Below, piece after piece: positions 1 to 7,734 of a stretch of 23,020 nucleotides of DNA. This DNA is from JBJXGC01 sp046154545 (lineage in GTDB: Bacteria > Chloroflexota > Dehalococcoidia > Tepidiformales > Tepidiformaceae): positions 1-23,020 of the forward strand of contig JBJXGC010000225.1 in NCBI GenBank assembly GCA_046154545.1, given 5' to 3'. The notes below the pieces were generated by a model that had not been told where the DNA came from, made no database searches, and saw nothing but the letters and a program-made list of their open reading frames with translations. How positions within the stretch are numbered: position 1 is the first letter of the stretch; every line of letters starts with the position of its first letter. Made by a program: the position numbers and the translations under genes.

Positions 1-55
1 CGTCCAAACAGTGGGTCGGCGCGCTCGGCGTCGCCCGGCCGCTCGACCTGGTGCT

Positions 56-466
56 TTAAGGAACTCGTGCGGAGTGCTCCACGGTCTCCGCGAGCTTGGC
101 GACCATCGCGGCCCGACAATTCACCTCGAGCTTGGCGTAGATGCGCCTGAGGTGCGTCGAGACCGTCCACAGACTGATTTCGAGGACGGCGGCGACCGCT
201 TTGTTGGGCAAGCCCCTGGCTACCAGCCGTGCGATCTCTTGCTCCCGCGGGCTAAGGATCGGCCGCTCGAACGCCGCCTCGGTCCGAATGAGCTGATAGC
301 GCTGGCCAGCGATCTCACCATCGAAGAGGAGTTCGTCAACCGCGCCATCAATTCTATGCACGATCCGCGCCGGCGAGCTGGCACGGGCCATCCGCCGAGC
401 GACTTCGGCGAGCGCTTCCTGGTTTCCCGTCGGTTCCGTCGCGCGACGCTTCGCTATACCGGCCAC
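56..466 (-). CDS. LuxR-type helix-turn-helix regulator, short form
   Basis: This is a 136-aa transcription regulator whose C-terminal half (about residues 71-126) is a clear LuxR/GerE DNA-binding domain: LSPREQEIARLVARG, then a recognition-helix region with WTVSTHLRRIYAKL, then AAMVAKLAE. The N-terminal 70 residues carry no receiver or PAS domain that I recognise; DELLFDGEIAGQRYQLIR looks like a short beta unit often seen before this HTH type. The start chosen is GTG at 466, six bases after GGAGG. An upstream in-frame GTG at 490 would place that ribosome binding site inside the gene. It is transcribed away from the tagged-protein gene at 743, so it is a candidate regulator of that cluster. 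The family is certain; target and signal are unknown. Confidence 0.85.
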   Translation of the reverse strand: MAGIAKRRATEPTGNQEALAEVARRMARASSPARIVHRIDGAVDELLFDGEIAGQRYQLIRTEAAFERPILSPREQEIARLVARGLPNKAVAAVLEISLWTVSTHLRRIYAKLEVNCRAAMVAKLAETVEHSARVP

Positions 467-742
467 GGTGCACCTCCGCTTTGCCCACACGTCGCAGCGA
501 CGCGCATTCTGATGCTGGCGCGGACGCCTGCGGGCGGCAGTCCCAGGCGGCCGTCAAGGGAAGGGCCAGTCTAACGCACCGAATTTGGGTTTGTCGTCAC
601 CCAAACGAGTGACACATATATGTGGGAGCGCAATTGCGTCTCGCCCGGAGAGGTGACTACACGTTGCGGCAGACGCCCAATAGCCTGACCTCGCCCTGGT
701 TGCGGCCTGAGCCGCCCGGACGCTTGCACGAGGAGGCACACC
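467..742. promoter_or_regulatory. Divergent intergenic region
   Basis: This 276-nt gap separates the minus-strand LuxR gene from the plus-strand repeat-protein gene and must hold both promoters. It contains a perfect 12-bp palindrome (613-624). A GAGGAGG ribosome binding site lies at 730-736, six bases before the ATG at 743. I see no convincing -35/-10 pair. Confidence 0.5.
613..624. promoter_or_regulatory. Perfect palindrome CACATATATGTG, possible operator
   Basis: This 12-bp perfect palindrome is AT-rich inside GC-rich flanks and lies about 120 bp upstream of the ATG at 743 in the divergent gap. Dimeric LuxR-type regulators bind dyad sites, so it is a candidate operator for the adjacent regulator. 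No second copy was noticed in the window. The role is inference. Confidence 0.35.
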
Positions 743-1819
743 ATGACAGCGACGGCCCGATACGAGCTTGGCGAGTACGAGCTGGAAGGCGAGGGGGAGT
801 TCGAGTACGAGCTGGAAGGCGAGGGGGAGTTCGAGTACGAGAGCGAATCCGAAGGTGAATACGAAGGGCTCCATGAGGGTGCCTTCGAGTTCGAACTCGA
901 AGGCGAGTCGGGAGGTGCCCATGAGTACGAATATGAGTACGAGGGCGAATACGAGGGCGAGTTCGAGCAGGAAGCTGAATATGAGGACGAGTTCGAAGCC
1001 GAGTTCGGTCGCATGTTCCGGAGGTTCGCGAGGAGAGCCCTCCCGGTCCTACGTCGGGTCGCCAAGGTGGCGGCGCCGATGGTCGGCACCGCTGTGGGCG
1101 GGCCTCTGGGTGGCATGATCGGGCGCGCCGTGGCCTCGCAGCTTGAGGGCGAGTACGAAGGCGAATTCGAGTACGAAGGCGAGTACGAGGCTGAAGACGA
1201 GGGCGAGTTCGAGGCCACCGTTGCGGCGCCCCTGTCTCAAGCCCAGGCCCAGGCCGAGCTTATGGCGGCTGTTGCTGCTCGCTCACAGTCAGCGGCCGAA
1301 GCCGAAGCAATGGCTGGCGCTGCCGCTTACGCTGGCCTTGACCCGCAAGATCGGGCCGAGATCGCTGAACTTGTGCCGCACCTGATCCGTGGGGCGGCCG
1401 CGCTCACCCGCATTCTCCGGGGGGAGCCTGGGGCTGCGCCGGGTATTCGAATGATCCCGTCGATCGTTCTGGGAACCGGCCGGGTGTTGGCTACGCGCTC
1501 GGCCTCAGGCGCCCCTATCGATCGGCGTGTTGCTGGCCAAGTGATGGCCGGCCAGGCGCGTCGCGTGCTCGGAAATCCGCGATTCACGCGGATGGCGCTT
1601 CGGCGGAACGCCCGCGGAGTGCAGGCAACTCGGCGCCCAACCCGCCGCATGCGGCCAGCCGCCGCCCGGCGCCCCGGCGCACCGCGTGTCTCCCGCCGCA
1701 TTCCAGGAGGTGGCGTTCCAGCCCGACGCCCGGCGCCCCGGCCACCGGTCAGGATGGGTTACCGCCCGGCGCCACCGAGGACCGCCTACCGTGCTCCCGC
1801 CGTCCGTCGTCCACGCTGA
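743..1819 (+). CDS. Glu/Tyr/Phe-repeat tagged protein with cationic core and Arg/Pro tail
   Basis: This 358-aa protein belongs to no family I can name, but its layout is clear. Residues about 7-88 are an acidic-aromatic repeat built from E-Y-E, E-F-E and E-G-E units. Residues 89-132 switch to a cationic amphipathic stretch (FGRMFRRFARRALPVLRRV) followed by a Gly-rich hydrophobic segment (VGTAVGGPLGGMIG). Residues 134-158 are a second acidic repeat. Residues 163-280 are Ala-rich and helical. Residues 280-358 are an Arg/Pro-rich tail. The protein is therefore strongly charge-polarised. It has no ordinary signal peptide. The start is supported by GAGGAGG six bases upstream. The same kind of tag opens the V8-like protease at 6913. 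Possible roles include a pro-form of a membrane-active peptide, a structural or condensate-forming protein, or a secretion substrate; none is shown. The reading frame is certain and the function unknown. Confidence 0.8.
   Translation: MTATARYELGEYELEGEGEFEYELEGEGEFEYESESEGEYEGLHEGAFEFELEGESGGAHEYEYEYEGEYEGEFEQEAEYEDEFEAEFGRMFRRFARRALPVLRRVAKVAAPMVGTAVGGPLGGMIGRAVASQLEGEYEGEFEYEGEYEAEDEGEFEATVAAPLSQAQAQAELMAAVAARSQSAAEAEAMAGAAAYAGLDPQDRAEIAELVPHLIRGAAALTRILRGEPGAAPGIRMIPSIVLGTGRVLATRSASGAPIDRRVAGQVMAGQARRVLGNPRFTRMALRRNARGVQATRRPTRRMRPAAARRPGAPRVSRRIPGGGVPARRPAPRPPVRMGYRPAPPRTAYRAPAVRRPR
773..840 (+). repeat. 30-bp tandem repeat inside the Glu/Tyr tag
   Basis: Two identical 30-bp units (773-802 and 803-832) are followed by the first 8 bases of a third. 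Each unit encodes ten residues, EYELEGEGEF. Identity at every base points to recent duplication, whereas the rest of the tag repeats only at the amino-acid level. Confidence 0.9.
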
Positions 1820-1824
1820 TATAA

Positions 1825-1895
1825 CCGGGGCTCCGTCCCCGGGGTGCCGGGTTCCGGCGCGGGACCAGGTGCCCCGGTCAGCGCGGCGCGCTGAC
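1825..1895 (+). terminator. Two GC hairpins after the repeat-protein gene
   Basis: Two inverted repeats lie in the 144-nt gap before the next gene: CCGGGG/CCCCGG (1825-1830 and 1837-1842, 6-nt loop) and GTCAGCGC/GCGCTGAC (1877-1884 and 1888-1895, 3-nt loop). Neither is followed by a T-run. They could be a leaky terminator or an RNA-stabilising element that sets different expression for the first gene and the rest. Confidence 0.4.
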
Positions 1896-1963
1896 GACCG
1901 ACGAATCTCAACTTGGCTCAGCGCCTTCGCGGGATGAGCTACCAGACAGGTTTGGTTTGAGCC

Positions 1964-3292
1964 ATGACGACAGCGACAGACAGGGTTGACCGAGTGATCC
2001 CTGGCCCCCGTCCGCCCGTCGCGACGGGCGCTCGCCCACTCGGCCCGCTTGCGCCATGGCTCAGCACGCAATCCGTAAACGTCGGCCGGCATCTTGCGGC
2101 CCTTCGTCCGTTCAACCGCGCGGACTTCGGGACCGGGCATTCGTCGCCGACGGAAGGTCACATCCGGGCCGTCAACGACCTCCTCGCGCGTCTGCGGACG
2201 GAACTGGAGAAGCGAACCGCAACGGTCTCCCGCCAGGCCTTGGCCGCCACAGAAGCTCCATCGACGCAGAACCTGCAGCACCTGACGCGGGGGAAGGAGC
2301 GCGCCCACCAGTGGGTGCAAGCCGTGGAGCGGGTTTGGGACTTCTACCTCGAACTCTTCGGCCAGCGGCAAGCCCACTTTCGCGACTGGCTCGTGAGTTG
2401 TGATCGCATCGCGCTGGACTGCTACCAGGACGTATATCTGGGAGTCGGCGTGCCCAAGTCCATCCCGGCACCGCCGCCGTTCACCTACATGCGCACCGGG
2501 TTCTCGCCCGCTACCTATCGCCGGCTCATCCCCCTTCGGCGTCTGGGCCAGCAACTTAATCCGTTTCCGCTTATCCAGCTTCCATATCATCGCCTTGTGA
2601 ACCCGTGGACGCTTGGGGCCATTCTTCACGAAGTGTCTCACAACTTCCAAAGCGAATTGGGCCTCGCCCGCGCGGTGCCTGAGGCGATGGGACAAGCGTT
2701 GCGCCGTGCCGGCCACAGCACCGCCATCGTACGCACATGGGTTCGCTGGAATAGGGAGCTCTTCGCGGATGCCTGCGGGCTCTTGCTCGGAGGACCATCG
2801 GTTGTTGGGTCACTGTTTGATGTCATTGGCCGGTCGCCTGAAACCGTGCTCGAGTTCGATCCGAAGGGCGTTCATCCAACGCCGTATTTGCGCGCGTTCA
2901 TCAGCCTGGAACTCTTGCGGCGAATGGGCTTCCCGGAGGATGCGGAACAGTACCGTCGAATGTGGCTGAAGCTCTATCCCAACCCGCGCGGCGGTTCCGT
3001 GCCAGGCGACTTCTTGGCGAGTTTCGAAGACGCCAATCGGATTGTCGTCGATGCGGTGTGTTACCGGCCATATGCAGCGCTCGGGAACAAGGCCATGGCA
3101 GAGGTGTTGCGATTCGGGCCGAAGGAGCAAATGCTCGTGGATGAGGCCTCTCGTCGACTCGCCGCGGGCACCGACCCCGGTGTGGTCCCCGAGCGCTTTC
3201 TCATCGGCGCCGCACGACTGGGCATGGAACGGCGCCTCGCACCACCCGCCGTGATCGCCCGCAACTTCTATACTGAATTGGCGAGGAGGTGA
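1964..3292 (+). CDS. Zincin-like putative metallopeptidase (HEVSH)
   Basis: This 442-aa protein carries H222-E-V-S-H226 inside a hydrophobic helix (LGAILHEVSHNFQ), the HExxH zinc signature of metallopeptidases. About 40 residues later comes RELFADACG, with E265 and D269 as possible third ligands, as in gluzincin-like folds. The N-terminal 60 residues are Pro/Arg-rich and probably disordered. Residues about 65-130 look helical and polar. I see no signal peptide, which is odd for a peptidase unless export is non-classical. The ATG start has only a weak ribosome binding site, unlike the downstream genes. The stop lies 5 nt before the next start, so the two are surely co-transcribed. The zinc-binding call rests on motif alone, and the family is not identified. 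Confidence 0.7.
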   Translation: MTTATDRVDRVIPGPRPPVATGARPLGPLAPWLSTQSVNVGRHLAALRPFNRADFGTGHSSPTEGHIRAVNDLLARLRTELEKRTATVSRQALAATEAPSTQNLQHLTRGKERAHQWVQAVERVWDFYLELFGQRQAHFRDWLVSCDRIALDCYQDVYLGVGVPKSIPAPPPFTYMRTGFSPATYRRLIPLRRLGQQLNPFPLIQLPYHRLVNPWTLGAILHEVSHNFQSELGLARAVPEAMGQALRRAGHSTAIVRTWVRWNRELFADACGLLLGGPSVVGSLFDVIGRSPETVLEFDPKGVHPTPYLRAFISLELLRRMGFPEDAEQYRRMWLKLYPNPRGGSVPGDFLASFEDANRIVVDAVCYRPYAALGNKAMAEVLRFGPKEQMLVDEASRRLAAGTDPGVVPERFLIGAARLGMERRLAPPAVIARNFYTELARR

Positions 3293-3297
3293 GGACG

Positions 3298-3849
3298 ATG
3301 GGACTCGAAGACTCCTATCAGAGCCTCTTCGCCGAACTGGATGCCCTCCGTTCCGCTCTCGAGGAGCTCCAGATGCACCTCGATTTCGACGTTCCCGCTG
3401 GCGCGAATAAGGCGTTGGCGGTGGGAATGGCGGGAGCAACAGTCGATACTCGTGGCTATGTTGACGCCGCCGTGCGTGCCGCGATGGAGGGCCGCGCCGC
3501 CGCGGGACCCGTTCTCGACCTCCCGCGCGCGCGGTGGGAACTGAACACCTGTCATGTGGCGATGCTCACCGCTTTCAATAGCTTTGGCAGTCACCTCTAC
3601 TCGCTCGACATCCTTGGTCAGCTCGCAGGCTTCGCGCGCCGCGGCCAGGAGTGGCGCGGATGGTCGGATACCGTGGGGCGGGCGTTGGAGACGTGCCAGG
3701 CGCGGTTCATCGCCGCCATCGGACGAGCCCTGGCTGCCTGGGTGGACCTCGCCGAACGAAGTTCGATCGCCGCGATCTCGGTCCAGGCCGTCGGTCAACA
3801 ATTCAATCCGGCCGCTCAGCCACTCCGGCAGGAGCTTCGGGCAATCTGA
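3298..3849 (+). CDS. Hypothetical protein, 183 aa, mostly helical
   Basis: I do not recognise this protein. It opens with an acidic helical segment rich in Leu and Glu (YQSLFAELDALRSALEELQMHL) and continues with Ala-rich helices. It has no signal peptide, membrane segment or catalytic motif. The ATG at 3298 is chosen because GGAGG (3285-3289) sits 8 nt upstream; a GTG nine bases earlier overlaps that site. The ribosome binding site overlaps the stop of the zincin-like gene, so translation is probably coupled. It may be a partner or chaperone of that protein, but this rests only on position. Confidence 0.75.
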   Translation: MGLEDSYQSLFAELDALRSALEELQMHLDFDVPAGANKALAVGMAGATVDTRGYVDAAVRAAMEGRAAAGPVLDLPRARWELNTCHVAMLTAFNSFGSHLYSLDILGQLAGFARRGQEWRGWSDTVGRALETCQARFIAAIGRALAAWVDLAERSSIAAISVQAVGQQFNPAAQPLRQELRAI

Positions 3850-3896
3850 GTAGCACCAATCAGGGTGATCACACACCCGTAAAACGGAGGAACGAG

Positions 3897-5654
3897 ATGA
3901 CACAGCAACCGGCGCTCGATGCATTGCAAAGCTATCCGATCCTGACCGAGGAGGTTTCCGGTGGAGCGGCGGGCGCATCCGGCTCTCGTGGCGACGCTGG
4001 GACCCGCACCGTGGAGGAGACGTTGCGCACGCTCCTCGGCTGGCGGCCTCGAAAGGACGACTGGAAAGGCTTTCAAGCAGCCCTCATGAAGTCTTTCGAC
4101 GTCTACGATGTCGAGGGCCACACCGAGTGGAAATGGCTACCGCGCGGATATGTGGTCCATGCCGACATGGGCGCTATCACAGGCGCACAGGCAAGCATCT
4201 GGACACGTGCCAAAGCCGCTGTCGATCAAGCGCTGCCCATCCTCGATGGGCTAAGGCCGCTATCGACAGATGCTGACCCGGAAGACGGGGCTGCGACCAG
4301 GCTCATTGTCCGGACCGCGCTGGAGCGGTTGGTCGATGAGCTTGGCCAACTCGGTGGGCCGCGCGTGCCCCGCGTGGACGGAGTATTCCACACCCTGATC
4401 GACTGGGCACCCGATTTGGACAGTCCGGTCCCGATGGGTCCGTGGGATCTGGGCGGCGCCTTGGAAGACCTGCGTGATCGGCTCTCACTCATTCCAAACA
4501 GAGTGAGCACGGTCGAAGAGGAACAGAATCTCACGAATTTCATCATCCTCGTCGATACCGTGCGCTCGCTGGTCAACGAATGGGAGAGCAGTCGCAGCCG
4601 GTTCATGCGCGGACAGGCCGGCGACCAGGCATTCCTCGGGAACACACTGATTGATCTCTCGCGGCTCCTCGGTGTGATCGCCGAGTCCGTCACGGAGACC
4701 TACAGCGCGATGGATTCGGTCTTTCTACGAGCGGCTGAGCGCCAGGCGGTGTTTCTTCCCTTTGATGACGTGGCCGGTGTCTCCGAACTCTCGCTGGCGG
4801 AACTCCTGGACTGGGTCCATCGCTTTGCCATCGACGAGGGCCCGCACATCATTGAGGACGCTGGGGTCGATGGGGTGGAGTCCGTCGTGCCCGAAGTTGG
4901 GCGACTACGACGTCTGGTGCAGAGCGCGGCAATGGACGCGTCGTTCCCCAGCGCGCATCAGATTCCCGCTTTCCATACGCCCCGGGTCTCAACGGCGCTG
5001 GCCGGGCTGCTGACCCATCTCCTGCGCTTGGAGACTGCCGTCGCACGGGTCAGTCGCGCCGGTACGGAAATAACGCACCCGCCTTCTTCGCCAGACAACG
5101 TCATGGACACAAGGGCGAAAGGCGTCCTCTCCATGACGCCCGCAAGCGGCTGCCCCGGTGAGAATGTGGAGGTCAAAATCCTCGCCTACGGCCTGGGTGC
5201 GTGTCCCGACGTGCGGGCCGTACCCGCTACCACGAACATGGACCAGACCGGGGCAACGTACGAACAGGCGGTCACCGCGGCGCTGGAGTCGATTCAACGC
5301 CGCGGTGCGGGCCAGGAGCTGACGGTCGTGTTGCGTATCCGGGGAAATGCGGCGCCCGGGGCGTGGACGGTGGTTGTCTCTGACGATGACGAGGATGTGC
5401 CCCGTCCGCTCGGCTTCGATGTCTGCGAGTGCAACGATGATGAGAGTGCCAACGACGAGGCGCACATGCGGAACACCTTCGTCGCAGCACTAGAAATGTC
5501 CGACTCCGACCTCGAGGCGCAGCTCGCGAACCCGGAAGTGGCGGCAGGCGCCGCGGAGTTCGTTGCTCGCTTAGGAGGGCACCTTGGACGGGCGGGCCTG
5601 TCGTCAAAGACGCCTACATCAAAAGGGAGCGGCAGACCCGCTGGCTCACCCTGA
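3897..5654 (+). CDS. Hypothetical 585-aa protein with C-terminal IPT/TIG-like segment
   Basis: I do not recognise the family. The first 400 residues are mainly helical with no export signal or enzyme motif. Near residue 408 the character changes. GVLSMTPASGCPGENVEV resembles the opening of an IPT/TIG-type beta-sandwich (residues about 408-510), and PGAWTVVVSDDDED with PLGFDVCEC resembles its last strands. The last 75 residues are acidic, then Ser/Gly/Pro-rich. Several Cys cluster at about residues 415-510 (GCPG, GACP, CEC). ATG at 3897 is chosen because an AACGGAGG site lies just upstream; the open frame extends further left but only across the previous gene. It is a plausible scaffold or adhesin-like partner of the cluster proteases. 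Function is not assigned. Confidence 0.75.
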   Translation: MTQQPALDALQSYPILTEEVSGGAAGASGSRGDAGTRTVEETLRTLLGWRPRKDDWKGFQAALMKSFDVYDVEGHTEWKWLPRGYVVHADMGAITGAQASIWTRAKAAVDQALPILDGLRPLSTDADPEDGAATRLIVRTALERLVDELGQLGGPRVPRVDGVFHTLIDWAPDLDSPVPMGPWDLGGALEDLRDRLSLIPNRVSTVEEEQNLTNFIILVDTVRSLVNEWESSRSRFMRGQAGDQAFLGNTLIDLSRLLGVIAESVTETYSAMDSVFLRAAERQAVFLPFDDVAGVSELSLAELLDWVHRFAIDEGPHIIEDAGVDGVESVVPEVGRLRRLVQSAAMDASFPSAHQIPAFHTPRVSTALAGLLTHLLRLETAVARVSRAGTEITHPPSSPDNVMDTRAKGVLSMTPASGCPGENVEVKILAYGLGACPDVRAVPATTNMDQTGATYEQAVTAALESIQRRGAGQELTVVLRIRGNAAPGAWTVVVSDDDEDVPRPLGFDVCECNDDESANDEAHMRNTFVAALEMSDSDLEAQLANPEVAAGAAEFVARLGGHLGRAGLSSKTPTSKGSGRPAGSP

Positions 5655-5700
5655 TTAGCTGGTCTTCTACCAGTGCCACACTTCTCCGAGGAGGTCCGTT

Positions 5701-6864
5701 ATGGCGACCGAGAACGATTATCAGGATCTGTGGACTCGCGTTGCCGCCCTGCGTGATCAGGCGGCTGAGCAGCTGTCCGGCCAGCTCATCCAGAACCCTG
5801 GGCTTGCCGAACAGCTCATGAAGCAGATCGACGACCTCGTTGAGGCATTCGTCCAGGCTGACCGCACCGCGCCGGCGCCGCCCGACCAGGGACTCGCGTC
5901 GCTCGCGGGCGTTGGGCCGGATGCGGCCCAGAGACTCGGAGACACGCGTGTCCCTCCGGGTGTCGAGCCCTACGACGAGCAGGTCACCTCCGAGCGAGTC
6001 ATCGCCGTCGGGGACCTGTACTACATCTACCAGCATGACTCGATCGGGGTCTTCAAGGTTGTGAAGAAGCTCCAGGAGCTCTTCCAGGCGGGCTCAGTCC
6101 GCTTGTCGGCTGGCCCTGGCGCCTTCGCCCTCTACCAGTTCGACCGGAGAGAGGTTCTCCGCTACACCCAACGCGATCGGTTAGCGGCGTACAAACGCGT
6201 GCTGGGGTATGGCCCCGTGCCTGTGCCAACAGGATCGCGCGCGAACGCTGAGTTCCACGGCCTGTTCAGCCACTTCGCCAACCAGGTGGCGCTGTTCTGG
6301 CGCGACAAGCGGATTTCGGATGTGATCCGCGAACGCGCCCAGGACCCGAGCTTCGGCAGTATCGCCGTCGTGCGACGAGCTGGCCTGGACCTTCGCAACA
6401 ACCTGAAGTTCACGTCATTCGGGCATCTCAACGTGATGCGGGTCGAACTGATGCAACTCCTTGACGAGGCTTTCCGCATCCTCAACGCGGATGACGTGAA
6501 GCGCTTGTTCGGAGCGGACAACGCCTGGGACGTTGTAGAGGAAGTGCTGATTCGGTACTTCAACGAGCGACTCGTCACTTCACCGCGACAACGCATGGCG
6601 GTAGCAGGGCGCGAAATGCTCCGTTGGTTGGCACAGGACCACGTCCTGCAGCAGCAGCGGCCGCAATTCGAGGCGCTGCTGCTCGAAATCGCAGAGTACG
6701 CCGAGGAATGGCTCACGAGCGCTCAGGCGATGGGCCACGCCCGCCGCATGTCGGATCAACGCGTCACGCCATGGACCGGCAGTGCTCCCGTGGTGGTTCG
6801 GCGCTCGCCACCACACGTGCCGACGCATCGGCGGCGGCAGCGTGAGCTAGAGTTCGAAGCCTAG
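5701..6864 (+). CDS. Hypothetical 387-aa protein ending in a short Glu-aromatic tail
   Basis: I do not recognise the family. GAGGAGG lies six bases before the ATG, so the start is firm. The N-terminal 60 residues are a helical, heptad-like segment. The middle (about residues 100-300) is mixed, with VIAVGDLYYIYQHDSIGVFKV and several helical stretches. The C-terminus is Arg-rich and then ends in ELEFEA, which looks like a mini-version of the E-[YFL]-E tag found in the neighbours at 743 and 6913. It has no signal peptide or catalytic motif. It sits between the 585-aa protein (46-nt gap) and the protease (48-nt gap), in the same orientation. Confidence 0.78.
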   Translation: MATENDYQDLWTRVAALRDQAAEQLSGQLIQNPGLAEQLMKQIDDLVEAFVQADRTAPAPPDQGLASLAGVGPDAAQRLGDTRVPPGVEPYDEQVTSERVIAVGDLYYIYQHDSIGVFKVVKKLQELFQAGSVRLSAGPGAFALYQFDRREVLRYTQRDRLAAYKRVLGYGPVPVPTGSRANAEFHGLFSHFANQVALFWRDKRISDVIRERAQDPSFGSIAVVRRAGLDLRNNLKFTSFGHLNVMRVELMQLLDEAFRILNADDVKRLFGADNAWDVVEEVLIRYFNERLVTSPRQRMAVAGREMLRWLAQDHVLQQQRPQFEALLLEIAEYAEEWLTSAQAMGHARRMSDQRVTPWTGSAPVVVRRSPPHVPTHRRRQRELEFEA

Positions 6865-6912
6865 GGGGCTGGTCCAAAGCCGCGCCGGCGAAAAACAAAC
6901 GTTGGAGGTCAC

Positions 6913-7734
6913 ATGATGTTACTCGAACTCGAATACGAAGGCGAAGTCAGCGACGAGTATGAGGGAGAACTCGAATACGAATATGAAGGCGGGTACCGCG
7001 AGGTTATCGGCCGCGATACGCGGCAACTCGTGAGGGACACCCGTCCGGCGCCGTTCCGTTACATCTGCAACCTCGAGGTTGGCGGGCAGGCCATCTGCAG
7101 CGGCACGCTCATCGGGCCACGTACGGTGCTCACGGCTGCCCACTGTGTGAACGGCCAGACACCGGCGGCAATGCGGGTGATCCCAGGCCGAAATGGAAGC
7201 TCGGAACCGCTCCCGGCCACACTGGCCACGGGCTTCCTCGCCGCACCGGGCAACCGAGGCAGTATCGACGATGTCACACCGCGCGATATCGCTCTCATCT
7301 ACCTTCGCGATCCGCTCGGCACGAGTGTGGGACACTGGACCGCAGCCTACCGCAAGACCCGCATCGACTCAACGGGAACGTCGATGTCGGCCAGCATCAT
7401 TCTCCCCGCCCGAACGCTCAAGGTGAACATCTCGGGATACCCAGGCGACAAGTGCATCACGTTCGGGAGGCCGCCCGCGCCACGCTGCGGCACACAACAA
7501 TGGCGGTCTTTCGACGAGACCGTCCAGCTTCGCGATGGGATGTACCACTATCGCAACGACACGTTCGGGGGACACAGCGGGAGTCCGATCTGGGTCAGAC
7601 GACACTCGAGTATGGGTGGTCGCGTCATGGTAGGTGTGCACGTGGCCGGTGATGACGGCGTCGGCGTGCGGGCCAACCGCGGGGTCCACTTCACATCGGC
7701 CTTGTTGACCTGGATACGGGCGAACACCCGGTGA
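6913..7734 (+). CDS. V8-like (S1B) serine protease with Glu/Tyr N-terminal tag
   Basis: This 273-aa protein is a chymotrypsin-fold serine endopeptidase. The catalytic triad is visible: H77 in LTAAHC, D125 in PRDIALIYL, and S222 in GGHSGSPIW. The GxSGSP form and the late GVHVAG segment resemble the V8/glutamyl endopeptidase group, which cuts after Glu; that specificity is inferred. The first 30 residues are not a signal peptide but an acidic tag (ELEYEGE, DEYEGELEYEYEGG) like that of the protein at 743. Such a tag is an obvious Glu-cleavage substrate, so autoprocessing is plausible. Two ATGs stand in tandem; GGAGG at 6904-6908 is 4 nt from the first and 7 nt from the second (6916), so the second may be used. 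The stop overlaps the next start by 4 nt. Confidence 0.9.
   Translation: MMLLELEYEGEVSDEYEGELEYEYEGGYREVIGRDTRQLVRDTRPAPFRYICNLEVGGQAICSGTLIGPRTVLTAAHCVNGQTPAAMRVIPGRNGSSEPLPATLATGFLAAPGNRGSIDDVTPRDIALIYLRDPLGTSVGHWTAAYRKTRIDSTGTSMSASIILPARTLKVNISGYPGDKCITFGRPPAPRCGTQQWRSFDETVQLRDGMYHYRNDTFGGHSGSPIWVRRHSSMGGRVMVGVHVAGDDGVGVRANRGVHFTSALLTWIRANTR

Noticed and set aside
773..840. Short direct repeats as a possible CRISPR array
   Set aside because: Units are contiguous with no spacers and stay in frame with the protein repeat.
571..1218. Minus-strand 215-aa open frame rich in Ser, Tyr, Asn and Pro
   Set aside because: It is the mirror of GAR/TAY codons in the Glu/Tyr repeats of the gene at 743, and it has no independent start signal or domain.
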